DNA of 64,000 bases. It comes from Notolepis coatsorum. Lineage: Eukaryota; Chordata; Actinopteri; Aulopiformes; Paralepididae. Of the stretch, positions 22,300-33,498 are shown one piece after another (the stretch's first letter is position 1; each line of letters starts with the position of its first letter). Made by a program: the position numbers and the translations under genes. Below the pieces are notes generated by a model. It did no database searches, was not told the DNA's origin, and saw only the letters and a program-made list of their open reading frames with translations. The stretch covers positions 123,605,943 to 123,669,942 of the forward strand of contig OZ020588.1 of NCBI GenBank assembly GCA_963971535.1, read 5' to 3'.

Positions 22300-22760
22300 G
22301 TGTATACTACGGAAGCCTATTGCTGCCACACCAGAAAAATATATATCCGTATCACGTTGGTTTCACGTTATAACGTGATAACTTCTTGTTTTAACATAAA
22401 ACGTTTCACATTATCGTGATAACTTCTTGTACTTATAACATAAAGGTTTCACATTATAACGTGATAACTTCTTGTTTTAACATAAACCGTTTCACGTTAT
22501 GTAAGGGATAATGTATAGCTACGAGGTCATTGTCGCAAAATAATTGACCGACACTGAGTTTAGAACACATAACGTGAAACCTTTATGTTATAACGTGAAA
22601 CCTTTATGTTATAACGTGAAACCTTTATGTTATAACATGAAACGTTTATGTTATAACGTGAAACCTTTATGTTATAACGTGAAACCTTTATGTTATAACG
22701 TGATACGGATATATTTTTTGTTTCTGGTGTGGCAGCAATACGCTTCCGTAGTATACCTTC
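22300..22760. mobile_element. Palindromic MITE with internal 21-bp repeats
   Basis: The ends are inverted repeats of about 60 bp: GGTGTATACTACGGAAGC... at 22300 and ...GCTTCCGTAGTATACC near 22758, both continuing into GCTGCCACACCAG or its complement. The interior holds GTTATAACGTGATAAC-type segments in one orientation on the left and six 21-bp units (GTGAAACCTTTATGTTATAAC) in the other on the right (22573-22700), so the interior is itself largely palindromic. Non-coding. Confidence 0.85.
22573..22700 (+). repeat. 21-bp minisatellite, about 6 units
   Basis: Unit GTGAAACCTTTATGTTATAAC; the fourth unit carries ATGAAACG instead. Because 21 is a multiple of 3, both strands stay open and give a false heptad-repeat reading frame. 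Confidence 0.95.
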
Positions 22761-22800
22761 CCAAAAATCACTATGAAAGTTCTGTATCACACTAGCTCCC

Positions 22801-22948
22801 GCTCAGCGTCTCATTGCATATATCTCGCTTCAGCATATATACACTGAATAAATTTCAAAATGTACCTTTAAATGCCAGCATTCATCTGGCCACACCCCCA
22901 TCCGCTTACCTATATAAGCAGGGGTGGTGCCACACACTCATCTCCTTC
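22801..22948 (+). repeat. Inverted terminal repeat, left copy, with TATA box
   Basis: Begins GCTCAGCGTCTCATTGCAT and ends CATCTCCTTC; its reverse complement is 28128-28275. It contains ACCTATATAAGCAGGGG (22908-22924), a good TATA box, so the repeat probably carried the promoter. Confidence 0.85.
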
Positions 22949-23791
22949 TCAAATTTCATCACAAGCAACGTGTTGCTCATATGCCCACTTGACGTGGAGA
23001 AAAATATTGGCTGGAAGAGCAATGTTTACGAGGAAAGGAAGAACAAGGAGATACGTTGACATCATATCTTTATTTTCTCTCTCACTATTTTCGAGAAAAT
23101 ACGGCGATATTGTCTTCGTCACTGGAGTGTTTGGAAGATGGTGATCATTCTAAAATCCTCCAACGGTTTTCGTATTGGGAGCACGCCGCTGCATGCCTCT
23201 CAACTTCAGTTCCTTGCTGTGTTGGTTGGGGTGAAACCTTTCAGGACACAGCTGAACTGTAGGACGCGCCGCTGTTGTGAGAAGCGGTGGGTTTCAGGTT
23301 GGGTGAGTACTGTTTGCTTGCGGCTCCACTTATCTGTTAGTGCTATGGGGGCTAACTGACAATGTTTACGAACACCGGCCCCAGATTAAGGTCTTTTGTT
23401 CAGCCTCTTAGGCAGCAGCGGAAGACCTTGATCTGAAGCCCATTATAGTTTAACTAGTGGGCCACGACCATTAACACTGGTGATCCCTGTGTTTTCTGGA
23501 CGAGTGGATGTCTCTCTGTCACCGTGTTAGGCCCCATCTTTCATATCCAAATGAGAGTATTCCCTCACGAGGAGATATGGGCATAGATGTTCATTAGCGG
23601 AATATCTGTGTTCAAAGTCAGCTACACAGGCCAGTTGGGTATTGTGCTGGCTCCGTCTGGTGTTGGTAAAATCACCGTTGTAAAACTGTGTTAACATCTT
23701 GTTTCTATTTTCTCTTAAAAAGTGAGGAGGGTTTCAGAATGGCGGCCTGTCTGGGTGAGTGTTATATCATTGTGTACAAGTTCAGGTGATA
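22949..23791 (+). other. Leader region of the second DIRS-like element
   Basis: GT-rich, with short open frames only. No domain is recognised. Confidence 0.35.
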
Positions 23792-24049
23792 GCTGCTTAG
23801 CTTACGTGCTAGTGGTGGCCTACTGTTAGCCAGTCAGCTGTTAGCTGCGGTGCTAGCCTGCTGTGATCACTAGGTGGCCTATCTAGGTTAGGCTAGGAAA
23901 CGTTAGCTTGCTGCTATTGCTGCTTAGCTTACGTGCTAGTGGTGGCCTACTGTTAGCCAGTCAGCTGTTAGCTGCGGCGCTAGCCTGCTGTGATCACTAG
24001 GTGAGTAGGTGGTCTACCTGGCTAGGCTAGGAAACGTTAGCTTGCTGCT
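23792..24049. repeat. 127-bp tandem duplication (2 copies)
   Basis: Copy 1 starts at 23792 and copy 2 at 23919, both with GCTGCTTAGCTTACGTGC. They are rich in GCTAGC/GTTAGC motifs. Copy 2 has a small insertion after ATCACTAGGTG. Confidence 0.92.
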
Positions 24050-24255
24050 ATCGGCCGAGGCCCAGCGCAGGGTGGCTCCGGCTCCTCGCGCGCCGCCACG
24101 GTTCCCAACTCCCCTCTCCCTCACGGGGAGAGGTGGGGGGCATTCGGCTCCCCTCTGGTCGCGTGCGCCATAGCGTAGCGACCGACGGTTGGAGCGGCCG
24201 TTAGCTTAATGCTACTCTGTTGAACGTGCTTTGATTATAACATGTTTTAACACTC

Positions 24256-24737
24256 GGCGGCTAGGTGGTGTAGTGGGCAAGGCACTCGCCACCAGTGTGG
24301 AGACGCTAGGATTCGCGTGTTCGAATCCAGCTCTCCACATTGTTTTCAGTTTAGCTGGTCGTCCGCAGTAATACACATTATTACGTATTACGGGGAGGGA
24401 AACTGAAGGGTGGGGATCGAACGTTGTGAACAAGCGACTCCTACAAGTCGGTTGGTGCGCCTGCGCAGTAGAATCAGGAAGTGTCGGGGGCAGCGTGAGC
24501 CTCCCACGCGTTACTCCTCGACACTGAGAGATCGAGCTGCGCAGGTGAAAAGATGCGACTGCTGTTACCTCAAGTACCGGAGGGGACTTGTGCTATGTAT
24601 GACTTAGTCCACATTGCAGCCGGCTTGTGGGAGGCAAGAAACAGCGTTCGTGACAGGGGAGGGTTGAATTGGATGATACGAAATTGGGATGGGAGAAAAT
24701 ATAGAAAAATGGGAGAAAAAGTGGATAAAAAAAAAAA
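24256..24737 (+). mobile_element. tRNA-derived SINE with 17-bp target duplication
   Basis: The head is tRNA-like: GGCGGCTAGGTGGTGTAGTGG (box A region, 24256-24276) and GTGTTCGAATCC (box B, 24318-24329), about 55 bases apart as in pol III promoters. A body follows, then an A-rich tail (24700-24737). Identical flanks AACATGTTTTAACACTC at 24239-24255 and 24738-24754 are the target duplication. It lies inside the second DIRS-like element. It is about 480 bp, long for a tRNA-SINE, so it may contain a second unit. Confidence 0.85.
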
Positions 24738-24754
24738 AACATGTTTTAACACTC

Positions 24755-27700
24755 TTGACTACGACGTCATCTTTGACAGAGGATGTTCGTCGACCCTGCC
24801 CTGAGCCAGGACGGCAAGGATTGCGTCAACAAAGGGGACCGTAGCGACGGGTTGGAGCGGCGACGCTGGCCAGGTCGGCAACACAGAATGGCTGTGTTTA
24901 CTACGGTGCCTTGAGACTGCACTTCGTTGATCTACGCTCCGGGTAGGCAAGGTTTGGCCAGACCGTATACACTTCTTCTGGCTTTCCCTTCTAAATGTTT
25001 TGTAAATAACGATGTTTTCCAAAACGAGTGTTGTTGCACTACATTTAGGATACGACGCGAGTTATGTGTGAATTGTCTTGTCACTGGTATTTAGCTTCTC
25101 CATGAAAATCGGGTTGTTGTTACAGATGTGAAAATGATCTGGTTTGTTGTGTTGAGAAACATCATGTGTGTTTATATGTACCGTGTACTCACAACTAAGG
25201 GGGTTAACTAACCTATAAAGCTATGCTTAGTGACAAATGAGTAAAGAATGATTATTTTCTCAGCCTGTAATGACAATGAACAGTGTGTTCACATATTAAC
25301 AGGTTTTCCTGTTTTAACTGGCCGTATTAAGGGTAAAGTAGGAGGATTGTGTTTCCCCCCGGTTCCCTGGGGACTTCTTCATCCTCCTATCAGACATGTT
25401 GTTGCACTACATTGTGTCACTGTGTGGTAGGGATGCGATGTAACCCTTAGCTTGATTGCTGAGGTTGTGCTACAACTGCTGGAGAAACTTTATTTTCCTA
25501 AAAGAAAAGATTGTTTGGTCGCTTTCATGTGTGCTTAGCAAGGCCTGTGGCCGATACTAATCGAGAATTATGTATTCTCTCATTATGAAAAACGGCGTTC
25601 CTCTGTAGAGTGTTTTTGCCATTTTTTTTAGGTGATGATGGGTTGTGTGTGTCATGTGACCTACAACTGGGTTGGACTGGCCACAGAAGCACATGTGTAA
25701 GTTTGGTACCGGGGCTCTTGAAGAGCCCTCTCTATTCTGTGTTTTTTCCTTAGTAAAAATCAGATAGCAGGTTAGCTCATGCGCTGTGTGAACCTGTCAG
25801 ACGCTTCATGGAGCTGACTATGACTGTGTCATACTCTCTTTTTGTCATTACATCGTATCATGTGTGTGGGGTCGTAAAGGGGTGAACTGGTAACCTTTCC
25901 TCCCCCCTTTTTTCTGTTGGTCAGGGGTAAACCCCCTGTCCTTCAAGGTTCCTGTCACGTTGCGGTTCGGCACGTTACAGGGGGGGGGGGGGGGGGGGGG
26001 AGTTTCCTGGTCCCACGGCCTGGAATATTGGGCGTGTGCACCGCAGAAATTCCCCCGCCATAGAGTACGTCACCGTGCGCATCTCTGTTGGTAGGACTTC
26101 CGTGTTCTGTTCAGGTCCATGTGATGGATCTGTCAGGGCTCTTCCTCACCAAGCTCCTATTCGGGCCTTCTGTGAGTTGGCAATCCTCCTTCCATGTGAG
26201 GGAGCCTCCTTCAGAGTACAGAGCCTCCTCCTCAGATTGTCAAGGTGGACCCTCAAGAAGGAGTCCTACTCTATTGTGTATGTATTCGATTCAATTCGAT
26301 ATTTGAGTGTGTATGGGTTCAGTGCCTCCTCCTCGGAGAGCCCTAAAACCAATTTTTTACATGGCTCAAGGTGCAATATATTCTTTTCAAACTGTACAGC
26401 TCGCGTGGGAAGTCTCTCTGGGGATTCCCGTCTCCTTCCTATGGGAGGATGGTGGGATGTAAAAATGTGAAATTTTTTTACCCCCGGCTGTGTAGACTGG
26501 GATACATACTGTTGGTGCTTCCTGCTTTTCTATTAAAAAGAGTTGGAGTTAGGAAGTGTCACACCCCTCTTGTCGTTCCCCTGGGCGCCTTGGGGATTCA
26601 ATGACAGGTCTAAATAGCCCGTTCATTGATGTGGGTGTGTCCCGACGCACGTATAGTGCTAGCTCGGGGTGTTCTGTAAACAGGCGACTGACTGGCACGC
26701 CTTGGTTGCTTGAGGTTAAAACAGCGTTTTTATAAAGCAACTGGGATGGAGGCTTTTCCTCTTCCGACGACCAAATCCGACGACCTGGTTTGGTTATCGA
26801 CGGATTCTCGTTCATATCTGGGGGATGATGACGGAATGGATCTGAACATATGTAGAGGGGTCTCACGCCCTGGGGGTGGGCCACCGGGCGCGGTTCGCCC
26901 GAACGTCTGGGTGGTGCCTTCTTTTCATGTTTAAGATCAACACGCATATCTGCCCCTTCTCCTGGAGTAGGCATGTCGGCGTGGTTAGGGCACGGGACTG
27001 GTTCTGGTCACGCTGGTCCGTATCAGTTGAACCCGTTGTCCGCCGGGGATGCAGATCTGCTGTTCTGGTACCCTGAGGGACTTGGGCATTGGGTAACACC
27101 AAGGTGGTTGATTCCCTGGTGTGTTGGAGCAGTGTCAACTCCCGGGTTCACCGGTTGAGGGTGCCCCTGCACGTTCATGACGTCTGCCAATCGTGTCAGC
27201 CTTCTCTGCCTCAACCCCTCTGGGTGGGTTTTTTTTAATGGAGGCTTGGTCATGCAACATCGCCAGCTTACGCCCCTTCCGCCGGTGCGGCTGTGTTCAG
27301 CTGTCTCCTCTGGCGCCTGTCTCGTCCGCAGTCTCCAGGCTAGGGTTAACAGCCTGTTGCCTGGTTTTTCCCCGGTGCGCTGCCTGCTTCCGTTGGTTAA
27401 CCTTTTTTGTGTGCTTACGGCCATGCTGACTGCCTGTTCTGCAGGGTCAGTGTGCCAGGCGGTGTACTATTGGGGGGACAGGGTCCGCTCGGCTGAGGGG
27501 CCTTTGTCCGAATACGCTGGCGATGTGGGGGGCGGGGTCACTAAGTGCCCACCTGGTGGGGTCTTGATGCTGGCATCATGGACTTCTCCGGGCCCCCGTT
27601 CCAGGGGGTCCAGTCCCTTTGGTGGGTCTGGGTCTTCCTTCGCGCTCCGCTGCTACGGCCTTGCCACGGGGTTGGGTTTGCCCTTGACCCCGTGATTCTG

Positions 27701-27822
27701 GGGGCAGTAACGAGGTTGTTTCCTCCGTTCGTTCCCGGGTGGCATGCGGGTTGTGCGTGTGTGTAGTCGTGGGGTCAAGCCACGGTCTGCTCACCCTGTG
27801 CGTTGAGTTGCTTGAGTGCCTC
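24755..27822 (+). other. Interior of the second DIRS-like element
   Basis: Several open frames of 70-170 codons occur (26036-26470 and 27177-27695 are the longest on the plus strand) but none shows an RT, recombinase or gag motif. A fragment near 26746-26830 (DDLVWLSTDSRSYLGDDDG) has an acidic, gag-like look. A G-run of about 20 bases lies at 25981-26000. Confidence 0.35.
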
Positions 27823-28022
27823 TTCGCACGGTCGGGTCCGTCGCCCTCCCGGGAAACCTCTTATAGGGGGGGTGCCCTCCATTAGGGGGGGTCGGGGGGG
27901 CTCGGCCCTCCCTCTTCTGATGGTTGTGGGGGGCCTTCAGCGTGGGTGTATTTGTCGAGCTTCTAGCTCCCGCTCAGCTCCTATTATGCAATGAGACGCT
28001 GAGCTGGAGCTAGTGTGATACA

Positions 28023-28330
28023 GAACGTTAGGTTATGACTATAACTAAGTTCTGTTAACACTAGTGGACGCTCAGCATCTAGACGCCGCTGCGGCCCTTG
28101 ATTTTTCATTGTGGTGAAATTTGTTGGGAAGGAGATGAGTGTGTGGCACCACCCCTGCTTATATAGGTAAGCGGATGGGGGTGTGGCCAGATGAATGCTG
28201 GCATTTAAAGGTACATTTTGAAATGTATTCAGTGTATATATGCTGAAGCGAGATATATGCAATGAGACGCTGAGCGTCCACTAGTGTTAACAGAACTTGG
28301 TTATAGTCATAACCTAACGTTAGTCCCCCA
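28023..28330. repeat. Inverted-repeat unit at the right end (second copy 29179-29486)
   Basis: ACGTTAGGTTATGACTATAAC... at 28023 pairs with ...GTTATAGTCATAACCTAACGT ending near 28322. The element's right terminal repeat (28128-28275) lies within. This parallels the 10909-11200 unit of the first DIRS-like element. Confidence 0.85.
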
Positions 28331-28478
28331 AGATGGTAACGACCAACCCTACTGGCTCACGGCCTACTACTGGAATAGACTTCCACAGTATTTGGTTTCA
28401 ATTACCAGTAAGGTGGGATTCAAGAGGAGACTAAGATGGGCTGTAATGCAGAAAGAGATTGATTTTGGTTGGGTCTAA
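28331..28478 (+). pseudogene. LINE ORF C-terminal fragment, copy 1
   Basis: A short frame ending YYWNRLPQYLVSITS...FKRRLRWAVM and a stop at 28476-28478. WNxLPxxL...FKxxL is the common C-terminal block of CR1/L2/I-type LINE polyproteins. A T-rich 3' UTR follows and ends near 28900 with CAGTGACTAATGGGGATCTGAAG and AATAAA, a pattern typical of fish LINE 3' ends. The clade is not certain. Confidence 0.5.
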
Positions 28479-29486
28479 TCTGTGTCGAATGAATGGGTTC
28501 TTGTGTTGGGTTATGTGTTGATTTGGTATTGATATTGTATTAGAGGAGTATTAGTGTATGGAATGTCGTGCTGTTTTTTAGCATGTTTTAGTTTTCTCTG
28601 AGATGTCTCCGTTTGTTGTTTTATTGATATTTGTTGTTTTATCGATATTTGATTTGTTCTATATGTTTGTATATTTGTTATTGTTCTATATTTGTTTGTA
28701 TTTCTGATTTTGATTTGTTTAATGTTCTATATTTGTTTGTATATTTTATTGGTGTTTTTTTTGGTATTTGTTTTGTTTTTATGTTGTTTTATTGATTATT
28801 CTTGTTTGATTTGTATATGTTTGTATCCAGACCCCAGGATGAATAGTCACTGCAGTGCTGAGGCAGTGACTAATGGGGATCTGAAGTAAAGAAATAAATG
28901 ATTGGGGGACCTCAAAGGCTGATCTAACTTGTTAAAAATGACTAGAATATGGGACCTTTAAATAATAGCACAAACCTTTTCGCACGGTCGGGTCCGTCGC
29001 CCTCCCGGGAAACCTCTAATAGGGGGGGTGCCCTCCATTAGGGGGGGTCGGGGGGGCTCGGCCCTCCCTCTTCTGATGGTTGTGGGGGGCCTTCAGCGTG
29101 GGTGTATTTGTCGAGCTTCTAGCTCCCGCTCAGCTCCTATTATGCAATGAGACGCTGAGCTGGAGCTAGTGTGATACAGAACGTTAGGTTATGACTATAA
29201 CTAAGTTCTGTTAACACTAGTGGACGCTCAGCATCTAGACGCCGCTGCGGCCCTTGATTTTTCATTGTGGTGAAATTTGTTGGGAAGGAGATGAGTGTGT
29301 GGCACCACCCCTGCTTATATAGGTAAGCGGATGGGGGTGTGGCCAGATGAATGCTGGCATTTAAAGGTACATTTTGAAATGTATTCAGTGTATATATGCT
29401 GAAGCGAGATATATGCAATGAGACGCTGAGCGTCCACTAGTGTTAACAGAACTTGGTTATAGTCATAACCTAACGTTAGTCCCCCA

Positions 29487-29634
29487 AGATGGTAACGACC
29501 AACCCTACTGGCTCACGGCCTACTACTGGAATAGACTTCCACAGTATTTGGTTTCAATTACCAGTAAGGTGGGATTCAAGAGGAGACTAAGATGGGCTGT
29601 AATGCAGAAAGAGATTGATTTTGGTTGGGTCTAA
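29487..29634 (+). pseudogene. LINE ORF C-terminal fragment, copy 2
   Basis: The duplicate of 28331-28478 in the second copy of the 1156-bp tandem repeat, identical as far as I can see. Confidence 0.5.
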
Positions 29635-30134
29635 TCTGTGTCGAATGAATGGGTTCTTGTGTTGGGTTATGTGTTGATTTGGTATTGATATTGTATTAGA
29701 GGAGTATTAGTGTATGGAATGTCGTGCTGTTTTTTAGCATGTTTTAGTTTTCTCTGAGATGTCTCCGTTTGTTGTTTTATTGATATTTGTTGTTTTATCG
29801 ATATTTGATTTGTTCTATATGTTTGTATATTTGTTATTGTTCTATATTTGTTTGTATTTCTGATTTTGATTTGTTTAATGTTCTATATTTGTTTGTATAT
29901 TTTATTGGTGTTTTTTTTGGTATTTGTTTTGTTTTTATGTTGTTTTATTGATTATTCTTGTTTGATTTGTATATGTTTGTATCCAGACCCCAGGATGAAT
30001 AGTCACTGCAGTGCTGAGGCAGTGACTAATGGGGATCTGAAGTAAAGAAATAAATGATTGGGGGACCTCAAAGGCTGATCTAACTTGTTAAAAATGACTA
30101 GAATATGGGACCTTTAAATAATAGCACAAACCTT

Positions 30135-31499
30135 TTCAAAGGTATTGGTGCAGGAGTGCCCTTTTGTTGTTTGAGCCCATGTCCCCCAAAATCTGCACAG
30201 TCCTGACAGTGACAAACAGTTGGTGGACAGAAACAAATAATATATACACAGACACAAACAGCACAATGCAAAAAAATTAAACATGACACTGGATGTGACT
30301 CTTGGGAAATTATATTGTAGATCCCTCTACACCCACCTGTTCACCTTTCTTTCCACCTTGCCAAGGGGCTTTTTGTTACTACCATCTGGGAGAATTAAAA
30401 GCCCATTATTGTCAAAGATGCAGGATAAGCTTTGTACCCAAATCTGTAAACAGTCTCAACAAGAGAGGGATGGCTTGAGGAAGAACATGCTTAATGAGCA
30501 TAAATAGACTTGACCGGGCTGATAACATAACTGGATTTAGTAAAATTGTGAATATTTTATATTATGTTCACCGCTATGTGTGATATACACTATGTATTAT
30601 TTGCTGGTCTTGCAAACCACATTTCCTTCAGGAAAATAAAAGGTAACACCATTCACTTTGATTTCCACTACCACTGCGCAACTAGCAATTATTTGTATAG
30701 AGATACATGCCAAATTAAGACTGTGTTAATGGTATCCTTTGCCAATGGCATTAGAAAATCAACAGAAACCAGCATAATTTGTGTCAGATGGTTGGATGGT
30801 TTTGGGCCTCTAACCCTGCTCTTGTGTTTTACTCCTGATTATATTATAGCCAACGCCAACGTTTTCTAGTAGTGTATTTTATGAAGTTGCTGAACTACCA
30901 TCCATAATTTCCACGGGATATGATTGTCCATCTATTATGGCGGTTTTAACATTCACATTGACAATCCCAATGATAACAGTACCAAAGAACTTAAATGTTT
31001 ACTTTACATCTTTGGACTGTAAACATGTCTCTGAACCGCGGTTTTAATTCATAATTTGTTATGGCTATATTTCATCTTAGCATTTTTCTTTAAATGTCCA
31101 TTACTCCCAACATTCCTATTAGATCAGAAACTGTTCAAGAAAATACATATATATCAATGAGAATACTAGTGTACCTGTGACGGGATCCTCTCTCGAACTC
31201 CTTTGAATCTCCCATAAACAGGCGTAGTCAGAAGGATCTCGTTGGTGATTTTTATATTTCCTGCCTCCCAAAAGTGCAGAGGTGATATAATTTTACAAAA
31301 AAATTTAAAAGTGAAAGTAACATATCGGTAAAACAAAATACCCTATACTTACTATATCTAACAAATAAACAAAACACAATATACTTACTACTTAACACTA
31401 CACAATGTCTAAATATACAATATACACTACTACTTCCACTACAAGCAATACCAACACATTTTTCAAAGGGATTCCGGTTACCTTCACTTTAACTCAGAC
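30135..31499. other. AT-rich stretch without recognised gene
   Basis: A plus-strand open frame of 101 codons at 30564-30869 shows no motif and starts in AT-rich DNA; I do not support it as a gene. Around 31176-31260 there is a GGGATCCTCTCTCGAACTCC... block that resembles LTR or leader DNA, but no partner was found. Confidence 0.35.
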
Positions 31500-32193
31500 A
31501 ATTCAAGACTGACCTCCCTTCTTCTTCTTCTTCTTTTCTATTTTATTGGCAGTTGGCAATCACTTTTGATGAGCATTGCCGCCATCTACTGATAAGGAGT
31601 GTGGATCTGGATGTTCTAATCTAAATCCTATAAAATAAACCTGTTGTTCTCAGAAAATAAAATAAACTCTTCATACAAACTTCTCCAGAATTTCTTTGCA
31701 ATATGTCAGCTATTTTAAGTGCAATCTTTTCACTCTGCAAATTCCTGATAAGAACTGTTCTTTGCCGTTGATATAATGTACACTGTTCTATGACATGTTC
31801 ATGTTTCTTGACTAACACCGCACTCACATTGTCCATTAGTATGCTTTTTTAACTTTACTAACGTACTGTTCAACCCTGTATGTCCCAACCTCATTCTTGT
31901 AAACATGTCCTCTTCTTGCTTGTTTCTACTAACCCTACTCCAACACACGCTTTTTGCACCCCATAAAACCATCTCCCTGACCTCTCATTATCCCACATGA
32001 CTTTCCATTTTCTCTTAACCTTTAGTTTGACTATACTTTGGATTTCAGCCTTACTACTCTGTATATTTATTGTAACTCGAGCAGTAGCGGCCGGTATGAA
32101 AGTCACTTGGGTGTTCGCAATCATCTGACCAAGCTGACCAAGCGAATACTGACTCATAACGTTACCAACATTAAGTCGAGTTAATTGATTCAT
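31500..32193 (-). pseudogene. I/Nimb-type LINE, C-terminal end and 3' UTR
   Basis: Minus-strand frames contain KLKVKRKWKVMWDNERSGRW, then EHVIEQCTLYQRQR, the region after RNase H in I/Nimb-type fish LINEs (WD.ER.GR and a Cys/His knuckle ending EHVxxxC). Stops and shifts break it. The 3' UTR runs to about 31515 and ends in an AAG repeat on the minus strand. Residues before about 32095 may belong to other DNA. By order and strand this is probably the 3' end of the LINE whose RT lies at 35130-36821. Confidence 0.7.
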
Positions 32194-32702
<509 letters not shown>

Positions 32703-33147
32703 TAACCAGAAACCGGCGTTGGCCAATCAGAGAGAGCGTCTCCACGAAATGCGGCTACGGGAAAAAAATGGCGTCGTCCACGAAATGCGGCTACGGAAAT
32801 TATAGACGCTGCTAAGGCTGCTTGCCTAGACCGCTTCAAATCGCGCCCGGCTTCCATCATAATACATCATATTTCAACGCACAGCGCGTTACGCACTGAT
32901 TGGCTGCGACGGATACAGCGATGAAACAGTGACGTGCACTCAGAGCGCTATTGCGTCTAGCCCGGGCCGAGAGAAATACGGCTAGGAGAAATGCGGCTAT
33001 GCGACAGTGAGTCACTTCCTGTTCAGGAAAACGATTAATTTTTATTTGATATATTAACGTTATATTGTGCATTGGAAACACAAACATACTTAAAATGAGT
33101 AAATATTATTCATTTTAAACATGTTTATATTATTTATAGGGCTATAA
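32703..33147. repeat. Dispersed repeat, copy B (partner 6220-6655)
   Basis: Matches 6220-6655 in the same orientation, ending in the same TTTATATTATTTATAGGGCTATA. It separates two parts of the I/Nimb-type LINE and is therefore probably a later insertion. Confidence 0.85.
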
Positions 33148-33149
33148 AA

Positions 33150-33490
33150 CAAAAAACAAAAGAAAAAGATTTCTTGTTCTTCTCTCTGCACTATTTCCAG
33201 CACAATGTCCAGCCTTGACTGGGACACAACATCTTGAATACTTATCAATGAAGACATTGAGTCTGACGCAATTAAGACCTCACTCTTAGGCCTATTCTCC
33301 TCTATCCAGGATATCATTATAGCTACTAGTTCTGCCGTATATATACTGCTAGACTGTCACTTAATCTCTTTTTCAGAAATTCTAAGACTTGGGATTGTAA
33401 ATGCCGCACCCACTCTGTTTGATTCCATCTTAGATGCATCTGTATAAGCCACCAGTCTTTCTCCATATTTAACCTGATATGGCTCTCCAC
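33150..33490 (-). pseudogene. I/Nimb-type LINE, RNase H domain
   Basis: The minus-strand frame reads VAYTDASKMESN, a stop, then SSSIYTAELVAIMISWI and VLIASDSMSSLISI. The spaced TDAS, E of AEL and SDS give the D-E-D metal ligands of RNase H, which removes the RNA strand of the hybrid. One in-frame stop follows ...ISEKEIK. The domain breaks off at about 33165 at the edge of the repeat at 32703-33147. Confidence 0.82.
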
Positions 33491-33498
33491 CATATGAC

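Larger units (their letters stand above)
22801..28275 (+). mobile_element. Second DIRS-like element, inverted terminal repeats, degenerate
   Basis: 148-bp inverted repeats at 22801-22948 and 28128-28275 bound a 5.5-kb unit. Its end GAGACGCTGAGC...AGTGTGATA (27990-28020) parallels GAGCGAGACGC...AGTGTGATAAT in the element at 11201-19554. The same outer hairpin architecture follows at 28023-28330. I therefore infer a DIRS-like relative on the plus strand. No RT or recombinase motif is readable inside, so the copy is either highly decayed or non-autonomous. Confidence 0.5.
27823..30134. repeat. 1156-bp tandem duplication, two near-identical copies
   Basis: Copy 1 is 27823-28978 and copy 2 is 28979-30134. 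The only difference I found is CCTCTTATAGGG against CCTCTAATAGGG. Each copy contains the end of the second DIRS-like element, the hairpin unit, a LINE C-terminal fragment and its 3' UTR. The near identity points to a very recent duplication or an assembly repeat. Confidence 0.95.

Noticed and set aside
22566..22703. Regular 21-bp repeats as a CRISPR array
   Set aside because: No spacers: the units are directly adjacent, and the DNA is vertebrate.
22544..22795. Open frames with a repeated NVKPLCY heptad on the plus strand and a matching frame on the minus strand
   Set aside because: They follow from the 21-bp minisatellite in a MITE; both strands are open because 21 is a multiple of 3.
24256..24340. 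Functional tRNA gene
   Set aside because: A and B boxes are present, but the cloverleaf is imperfect, an A-rich tail follows and a 17-bp target duplication flanks the unit, so it is a SINE.
30564..30869. 101-codon plus-strand frame
   Set aside because: No motif, AT-rich surroundings and no splice or promoter support; chance is likely.
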